64,000 nt of DNA from Eupeodes corollae (lineage: Eukaryota; Arthropoda; Insecta; Diptera; Syrphidae). This document shows positions 57,021 through 64,000 of this stretch, piece by piece (position 1 is the stretch's first letter; every line of letters starts with the position of its first letter). The DNA lies in contig NC_079147.1 of NCBI RefSeq assembly GCF_945859685.1, positions 133,689,645 through 133,753,644 on the forward strand. Reading direction: 5' to 3'. Made by a program: the position numbers and the translations under genes. The notes under the pieces are model-generated. The model did no database searches. It saw only the letters and a program-made list of their open reading frames with translations, and was not told where the DNA came from.

Positions 57021-57799
57021 TGCAGTTCTTAATGTAGCATAATTGTGCGACATACTTTATAACGTCTTATAAAATGTTATAAGAGAGATTTATTTTCTTT
57101 CCTCTGTTCAATACAAGCTTTCTTATGGATGAAAATTAGACGATATTCTTACGTTATGATAGTAAAAAAACAAACAAATCTTTTAATTCAAATTAAAAAA
57201 ACCCTTAATGGTATAGTTAAATTTAAAATTAATTTAAAGCCTTATTATAAAAATAAAAAAATGAAAAAAGCCCTTACTCTATAGAATAGAGAAATAAAAA
57301 CTTTTTTACTTCTTATTTTATATACCTACATTTTTTTATAGAAAATAAATAAATAAATATTTTAAATAAATAAAGACTAAAGGTTCTAAATGGTTTCTAA
57401 ATTATCGTAACCAGGGTACCCTAAGTCAAAACAAAATTCCCAAACCAAAATCCCAGAATCTAAAATCATTTCGAGATTTTGTGCTTAGACATGACAAATT
57501 TGTGCGTTTTTTAAAGTGTGGGGATTTTAGTTTTAGACATTTTAAACTTGTGCATTATGTCGATATAAAGTTCTTAATAAGGCACAGAAATTCAAAAGGT
57601 CTTTTATTTCTTATTTTATATAGGAACAATTGTCATAAAAACATCAACAAAACTTTAAAAACGAAAAGCTTAAATTCTAAGCAGACGTGTTTTATTTCAT
57701 TTGACATATTTTTTACTAAAAAATGTTACTTACTGTTGAACATATTATAACACAGTTCTGTTTTATAAAAAGAGTGTTATGAAAGTGTATATCCGAGGC

Positions 57800-58095
57800 T
57801 TGTTAGTGCTTCGAAACTAGGATATTTTTACGTGGTCAGGAAGTCACCCCGACGACACAACCCCCAACCTGGAGGGCCAGATCCTTAGTTATAACTCCTA
57901 GGACGGGGAGCCGGATAAACCGCTCCTTGTTGGCCTGGGCTCCGAATAAGTCGTAGAAACCCTATAAGGTGTTCACTCAGGAGTTCACCTTAATGGAACT
58001 GTAGACGCCACCGTTGATTTCATCTCCTCCGCTGCCGTCTGGATAAGGAGAGGTGCCGTAGTTGAAACACCTCTCTTGCATTAGGTATTTCAAAA
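57800..58095 (-). mobile_element. RTE-like 5' leader fragment
   Basis: On the minus strand CCAGACGGCAGCGGAGGAGA, then CTTATAGGGTTTCTACGACTT and CTCCAGGTTGGGGGTTGTG correspond to 41345-41510 on the plus strand. It is non-coding, GC-richer than its surroundings, and contains no endonuclease frame. Confidence 0.65.
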
Positions 58096-58828
58096 GTATA
58101 CTTGACTTACAGGGAATTGTAAATTAAATAAACTTCTCCGTTTTCTTTGACTTGATTTTTCCAAATCTCCTGGTGTTTGGAGTCATACAGTTTAGACCGA
58201 CATTAATAATTTGGTGAACTCTGCAAAAAAACATGTCACGGTGGAAATCATATACGCAATTGTTTATCTCTCTATGTTTTTTGAATTGAATCTTAAGTTA
58301 ATGGAGCGTTTATACAGTAGTCCTTTTAACAAAATAAGAGCATACATTCCGAGGTAACTATAAAAAGCCAGATTCCAGTAACTATGGCAATAATATTGAA
58401 TCTATATTATACCTATGTATCTATGTGCGACACAATAATGAACATTCAAGTGCACAAAATCTTACTTTAAGCTGTCTATCAAGTTTTATACAAAACGATT
58501 TCAAAACGAAATCAAAATACAAATTAGCAAAACGAGATTTGTGTATATTATGTTAGACAAAACCCTAGACTTGAGACATAGGGAACAACTGAATATCATT
58601 CTACGGAAAATGAAATTAAAAAAATATTTTTTGCAAAGACACTCTACCTAAAGACCGGAAACTAATCTGTCACTCTGGTTTGCCTACAAGCTGAAACGTC
58701 AATTTTTACGCAACCACTATGCTAATATCAATTCTCCACCGCTAAAGTCAATTCCCCACGAATTGATGAGCAATTCATGAAAGTGTTAAAAAAGCACTAA
58801 CATACGAAGAATGAATTGTATAGTGCTG

Positions 58829-59468
58829 CAGTATTCACATGAGCGCGACCAACGAACGACGAATGAATTACAAAATGTAAGTTTATGTACCTTTGAAGAC
58901 ATATTTCCACACAAATTTCTAGTAAAACGATAGCAATATAGCCTCTGATTTATGGTGATTAATAAATTTAAGAAAACAAATTTATTCGTCGCGAAAAAAA
59001 TTGTAGTTGATACGAACTTTCAAACTTTATTCGCGTTCCTCATTATCCACACTCGCAACGAATAAAATAATCACGCTCACTTAACCTAAACAAATCATAC
59101 TTGTTTTGATTTCGGTGGTGAAAGGCGTTCAGCTATAACTGTGTAGTTCTTTACCAAGCTGAAAATGTAGTAAAGAACTTTATGGATATCTTTCCAGCAG
59201 TCTTATTAAGGAAACATATTCTTCCTCAATTTTCCGATTTGCATTGAATGGATGCACATGAAATCTTTTTTTTTTTTAAACATATATAGCTTCGACCGCA
59301 TTTTCTTAAAAGTTTGTTTTCAAAACAAAACAAAATAATGATAAAGACAAACAAAAACAATTGTCAATGTCAAACTTAATTCACGACGAATTAAAAACTC
59401 TCATATGAAAGAAATGTCAAAATCGACGAATATTCGTTCATTCGTTAGTCGTGCTCATGTGAATACTG
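58829..59468. mobile_element. Inverted-repeat element 1 (MITE-like)
   Basis: Terminal repeats of about 38 bp: CAGTATTCACATGAGCGCGA and onward at 58829, and its reverse complement GTCGTGCTCATGTGAATACTG ending at 59468, with a few mismatches. Length 640 bp with no coding frame. It ends exactly where element 2 begins. No clean duplication was recognised, so the superfamily is unassigned. Confidence 0.75.
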
Positions 59469-59960
59469 GGGTGGAATCGGCTAAGGTGATTATTGATAAA
59501 TGACAATCAAAATGATCGAATTTGATCTACATAAGGTGATAGTCAAATTGATACCTAAAAAGCTATCACAAAAAAATGTGATAGTCGTTTTCAAACAAAT
59601 TTGTTTATATCGAATAGAGCTACCAGACGCTTACACAAACGACTGGAAAATTTTCTTAGTTCACTTTGTTTCTTTTAAAAAACACATTCCTGTGACCGAC
59701 AAAGCTTACGACATTCGAAAAAAGCAAGAAAAGTAAGAATTTTATTCAAAATCAGCCAATTAGAAACTTTTATTTAGATATTTTATAAGAATCAATTTAA
59801 AATTTCACCAAGGCAACAACGAATTTTGACAATTTGAATCTGAAACTGTTCAATCGAATTGAATTGAGTTGAATCATCTTACACAGACGGAATGAAAATG
59901 ATAGTCAATTCGACTATCAAAAAATTGATAGTCAACAATCACCTTAGCCGATTCCACCCC
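59468..59960. mobile_element. Inverted-repeat element 2 (MITE-like)
   Basis: A perfect 24-bp terminal inverted repeat, GGGGTGGAATCGGCTAAGGT plus GATT, at 59468-59491 and 59937-59960, extending imperfectly to about 31 bp. Subterminal TGATAGTCAA motifs recur on both sides. A 78-codon open frame (59500-59736) lies inside but matches no transposase I know and may be chance. Confidence 0.8.
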
Positions 59961-60159
59961 TGCTTTATATGTTTTTTGTGGAAGGTAATAAACTGGCAAA
60001 TAAAACTGATATAATGCTAATAAGAATTCGATAGAAAAACTTTAATTCAATAAGACAAAAAAATGTGTCACTAAAATATCATGTTTTAAAGTTGTATAAA
60101 ACGTTAGCACTTCATGCTAAGCATGAAATGACCAGCAGCATGGCCTCTTAAGTCAAAGT

Positions 60160-60680
60160 CTTTGCAATGAATTGCATTCAATTATCTGCGATACTCATGG
60201 CCAGATTGACCACAACGGCTGCAGACTTTACCCTTGTGTCTCCAGTGGCTGCTGAGATAATCAAGGATCAGACATTTGAAACAGTTATTAGCTGGACTTT
60301 GTTCTCGAATAATGTACCAGCCTCGACTTTCCAGTCGGACAAGAGGCGAATCTCCCTGCCAAACTCTTCTTCTGAGAGAAAATCGAGATTATAGTCTGTT
60401 AACTCTTTCAAGAAATGGGCTTTTGAGACCAACTACACCAAGATAAAGACCATTACATTTTTTAGACTGGACTTGGCCTGAGCCTTAAGGCCAACCTCCT
60501 GACAGCTAACTGTCAGACTGCCATCATTATTTGACTGAATTTTCTCAATTCGGACCCCTAACGGAGGCAATACATTACAATTAAAGCTAAAAGAATCTTT
60601 TTCAAGGATTTTCTTAATGGTTAAGAATAAGTGAACCAGTTTCATACCTACAAAATTTATTTCCAAGTTCCAAAGCCCGA
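60160..60680 (-). other. Protein-like degenerate reading frame, unidentified
   Basis: The minus strand from 60666 reads NVLPPLGVRIEKIQSNNDGS and LTVSCQEVGLKAQAK. After one stop at about 60433 it continues DYNLDFLSEEEFGREIRLLS and WKVEAGTLFENKVQLITVSN. Composition and continuity across a single stop suggest a decayed gene, possibly a retroelement gag, but I do not recognise the family. Confidence 0.35.
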
Positions 60681-60789
60681 GAAAAACTAATCACAAAAAT
60701 GAGTTAAAATTCTATTTTTTGTTTGGCTTTAAAAGTACCTACTGTAACTGTCATATATATATAAAAACACTAGCAATAACTACTTGGAC

Positions 60790-61180
60790 TCGCTTAGATT
60801 TACCCTCAAAGTGGAGGGCAGAGTAAGTCCTGAATTCGGTCTGCTGGGCGTAGAATAGAAGCCTCAAGACTAAAGTTATCAGTACCTCGAAGCTCCAACT
60901 CCGTTTGAGTCAGCAGTCGAAGAGATCAGAGCCACTGATTTGATGATGAATCCAAGCTAGTGACTCAACGTAAGAGTAAACATGGTGCATATCCAATAAG
61001 CACGTGAGGGAAATTTGATCACCTATCCCAAAGACATTATTGATCGATGGGTACAACACTTTAAATCAGAAAGCTTGAAGCCTTGGGGTGCGCAACTGGA
61101 TTGCGTCAGCCAACAACCGGGAAAGATGGAGACGCATGTTGAACCAGGCCAGAACTGAAATATCTTGATATCAAAGAAAG
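60790..61180 (+). mobile_element. Non-LTR retrotransposon 3' end (RTE-like)
   Basis: Near 61090 the frame reads NWIASANNRERWRRMLNQAR, the conserved C-terminal motif of RTE-type ORFs (W...A.DR..WR..L..A). The preceding 300 bases have higher GC content and broken frames. The RT domain is not present. Confidence 0.6.
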
Positions 61181-62109
61181 ATATTGACTTAAAACTTATT
61201 GCATCTTAAGCCTTTGTGAGCTTTTTACACAGTATTGCTAGTTGAGTTACATAAATAGTTAATTATTGTTAAAGTCGTTGGAAAGGAGGAAGATGAACTG
61301 GACATCCCTCAATTCTATCCTAGTGTTCAAGTGATAAAAATCAATTTTATCTTACTTTCTGAAAGAAAATTTTGTATTTTTATTTTTTTATGTGAAAATA
61401 AATAAAATCCCCCTTATATTCGACTTGCGTCTAGTTCTGATTGCGTCAGAACCCCACATGCTTTTATGCTATTCAAAGTAATATATGAATGACTATATCT
61501 ACTTATCTTCATCATAGTAGATAGTTTATTTTATCCAAAATTCCTAGAAGTAAACAATTCATGTAAAACAAAACCTTTTATTCTTTTTCAAAACACCAGC
61601 ACAAGTATTTTATGTGTCCTTTCGTAGGAAATAAAAAAAAAACTGATATTATAAAAATTGTTTGCCATTTACAGCAAAGCCTTTACTTATCTTTTTTCCC
61701 TTGTCATTTTAGGTCACTGTCATTCATACACATTGTTCAACGCAGAAAAAGAGGAAGTCCGAAAGAGAAAAAAATATACTATACACACTACGTATACTTA
61801 CAAAAATATGTATATGAGCATGAAAACATAATCATTATGTCATCATACATAATAACCTTAGGACATAGAAATTTCCCATTCCAATGTAGGAATTTGAATA
61901 CAAAATAAAACTTCGTCTTTAAGTATATAGTATTGCCAGATTTGATAAATTTTCTAAAAATTATAATGATATAAAAAATTGCATAAAGCTTAAGGATTTT
62001 AAAGCTCAGATAACACAAGACCTCAAGCCAGTCAATCACCAGGAACGTATTGTGCCTTCGCTGAAATGCATCAAAATGATCCGCACTTTCATCAAAAACC
62101 ATTTTCAGT
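61181..62109. other. No gene seen
   Basis: AT-rich sequence. Overlapping open frames of about 100 aa at 61612-61908 and 61788-62102 lie on opposite strands and have no motifs. Confidence 0.45.
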
Positions 62110-62245
62110 GATAAGTTCCATTATGCTGCGTAAGCATGATTATCGAATTTAGAAAATCCAAGAATGGCATAAGCGGCAGGGATTCAACCCAAGACTTCTA
62201 GCTTGACAGTCGTAGGCAATAACCATCATGATAGGGGACTATCTA
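62110..62245 (-). repeat. tRNA-derived SINE head
   Basis: On the minus strand CCCTATCATGATGGTTATTG (A-box-like) and GTCTTGGGTTGAATCCCTGC (B-box-like) match the head of the SINE at 42.8 kb. The sequence after the head differs, so this is a different subfamily or a truncated chimera. Confidence 0.6.
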
Positions 62246-63049
62246 CATAAAACTAAATGAAATAAAGCCACCTTTTTAAAATTGGCCTTATAGCACTTTC
62301 CAAAGGTCTAATATGAAGTTGCACTTTACAAAAGTGCTAATACAAAGTCGAAGTTTTAGAATTTGCCTAATTTCACTCTTTTAAAGTGTATTAAAGCCAA
62401 TTTCCAACTGTCGTCTTGTTACAATTAAGTCAGTAAGTTTTATTTTACTTTTAACAGAAACTTTGCATACACTAAACCTCGCACCTGCCCCAAATACTGT
62501 AGTGTGCCGAGCAGAGGGTTTGTATACCTATCCCATGTTTAAAATAAGTTAGTCTTATTTCTCAAAATAATTTGGCTGTAGGTATTTCACTTTGTCAAAT
62601 TTTAATATGACCAACAGCTGAAAATTTGACTTTTTTCACCTTATTTCACAATTTTAAAAAAGTGGAATAACTCTAACTTCTTAAAATTTGCCTTGGCTTT
62701 ATTTAACGGCACCGTAAATGTTATAATGAACGGATTCCGCTTATCATTGCTGTCGTAATGGGGGTATATGATGTGGTCAAAGTTTATTTTTAACAGCATA
62801 AGCTTCGTCCCACACAAGCAACGGAACAATCGCAATTTTCATTTGAAATGTCTGTTTGAACGTTGGTACGTTCGGATTACCTTTCTTCCTCCATTCATCA
62901 CGAGATGCATATCGACTTAAATTACATTGTATTAAAAGGATAATAACATCAAGATGTACAACGTGTTTTTAAATTAGCCTGTAAGAACGATCAGGGAAAC
63001 ATCATAGTAACATCGCAGTCTATGTTGAGAATAGGTAAAGATTATTCTC
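62246..63049. other. No gene seen
   Basis: AT-rich, no supported coding frame or repeat landmark. Confidence 0.4.
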
Positions 63050-63270
63050 CAAATTATATAACGGCGATGACGAATCTATATCCGCTGTAAGAAAGATAGA
63101 ACTAGGCGACGCATAACAACAATGCCACCTAACCACCTCGACGAAGTGGAGATAGCTAAATATCGAAACTGAAGTCCACCAAGGCTGCTGGGGCTGATGG
63201 CATCGCTGCCGTATTATCTAAAGCAGCAGGCTTTGGTAGAGAGCAAGTACCAACTCATCTGCAAAATATG
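63050..63270 (+). mobile_element. RTE-like reverse transcriptase fragment
   Basis: The frame reads HLDEVEIA, then KLKSTKAAGADGIAAVLSKA near 63165 and QVPTHLQNM. This is the stretch just upstream of and into RT motif 1 (KxxKxxGxDGIPxE) in RTE-like elements. It is disrupted by stops, and the rest of the RT is missing. Confidence 0.65.
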
Positions 63271-64000
63271 GTAGGTAGAAAGCATGCCACATTAGTAGTA
63301 TATAGATCCTTTCTGTGATTGCAGAATATAACAAGTCAAACTACTCGAAACTTAAATTTTACATCCGTAGTAGGGGAGTTACAAATGAGTTCCATAACTT
63401 TAAAAAACAAATCGAAGTTTTGCCTGTAAGTAGGCTTTTAAATCGATTATCAATAAGAGTTTTTAAATTAAGATCTCCTGTTTATTTCACTGAATTTTAA
63501 ATATGATTATTGAAAAAGCCCATCCAAAAAATAAGATTCTGGCAATGCTGTTCATTTTTAAAAGGTAAAAACAAAAACAAGCTAGTAAATATTGGCCACG
63601 GATATACGCGCATAAGTATATACGAATCTACCCTTCTGTCTATATCCACAGAAAGATTACCACAGGCTTAAAAAGATATTTACACACTCGGAATTCTGAA
63701 ACTAGGTCGTGGCAGTCTTGCATTACATTGTCGTCTTTCATATCAAATGGCCTTGCTATGTATCCTGTTTCGTAACGGGCGACATTGAAATTGAAAACCC
63801 TTTTAGTTTCGTCTATTTGAAAAGGTTGTTTTCTGTACAAAAAAAAACAGAAATGAGAAAAACTCCAATCCCTCTACTCTGTCTTGTCACTATGTGTATG
63901 CTAACACAAAGGATCTGATATCAGAGTCGTCTATTTTTATTTCGTCTTTCATGAAAAGTCCGACGTTGAAAAGAAAAATGAATTGCTACATCTACATACG
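63271..64000. other. No gene seen
   Basis: AT-rich. Open frames at 63315-63500 and 63640-63918 are short, overlap on opposite strands and have no recognisable motifs. Confidence 0.4.

Noticed and set aside
1..64000. CRISPR arrays, bacterial operons, or rRNA genes
   Set aside because: No regularly spaced direct repeats or ribosomal motifs were seen, and spliced genes show a eukaryotic genome.
1..64000. LTR retrotransposon or endogenous virus
   Set aside because: No long terminal repeats, primer-binding site, protease or integrase motifs were recognised; all RT sequences are of the non-LTR type.

Overview
The window is AT-rich, intron-bearing, transposon-dense animal DNA, most likely from a fly (Diptera, probably cyclorrhaphan). 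The evidence is a cluster of three alpha-esterase-type carboxylesterases whose residue numbering matches the cyclorrhaphan alphaE7/E3 family, and a mix of mobile elements typical of insects. I cannot name the species.

Host genes. All three recognisable host genes are on the minus strand. Esterase A (3890-10321) is complete: six exons, 559 aa, and Ser218, Trp251 and Glu351 fall exactly on the alphaE7 numbering. Esterase B (17363-19250) and esterase C (44293-46179) have every coding exon except the short first one, which I could not place. Equivalent exons are almost the same length (313, 151, 561, 167-176, 441-453 bp), so the genes arose by tandem duplication. In C the 151 and 561 bp exons are fused into one of 712 bp, so one intron is missing.

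Mobile DNA. About 7 kb between A and B holds a dead Tc1/mariner copy (10.6-11.7 kb), a degraded non-LTR element (13-15.2 kb) and a SINE piece. The 25 kb between B and C is a transposon graveyard: mariner (19.5-20.1), two non-LTR pieces (20.2-22.9), a piggyBac-like element with its right TTAA end (26.1-27.8), and a nested insertion at 29.8-41.0 kb. There, a CR1-like non-LTR element on the minus strand appears split by a PIF/Harbinger element. The Harbinger transposase gene is itself split by a full-length 6.05 kb Jockey-clade retrotransposon with a perfect 14-bp target duplication. That Jockey copy has two long open frames joined by a TAATG stop-start overlap, and a tRNA-like Pol III A box/B box/T-run arrangement near its 5' end. 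A Helitron remnant (1888-3052) and a hAT end lie left of esterase A. The right 18 kb holds no host gene I can support, only a dead Myb/SANT accessory gene, RTE-like fragments, two abutting inverted-repeat elements (58.8-59.96 kb) and SINE heads.

A separate family of roughly 0.6-1 kb repeats, carrying a shared block that reads GTAATCGGTCCGATTTGTC, recurs at least nine times on both strands and explains much of the otherwise empty sequence.
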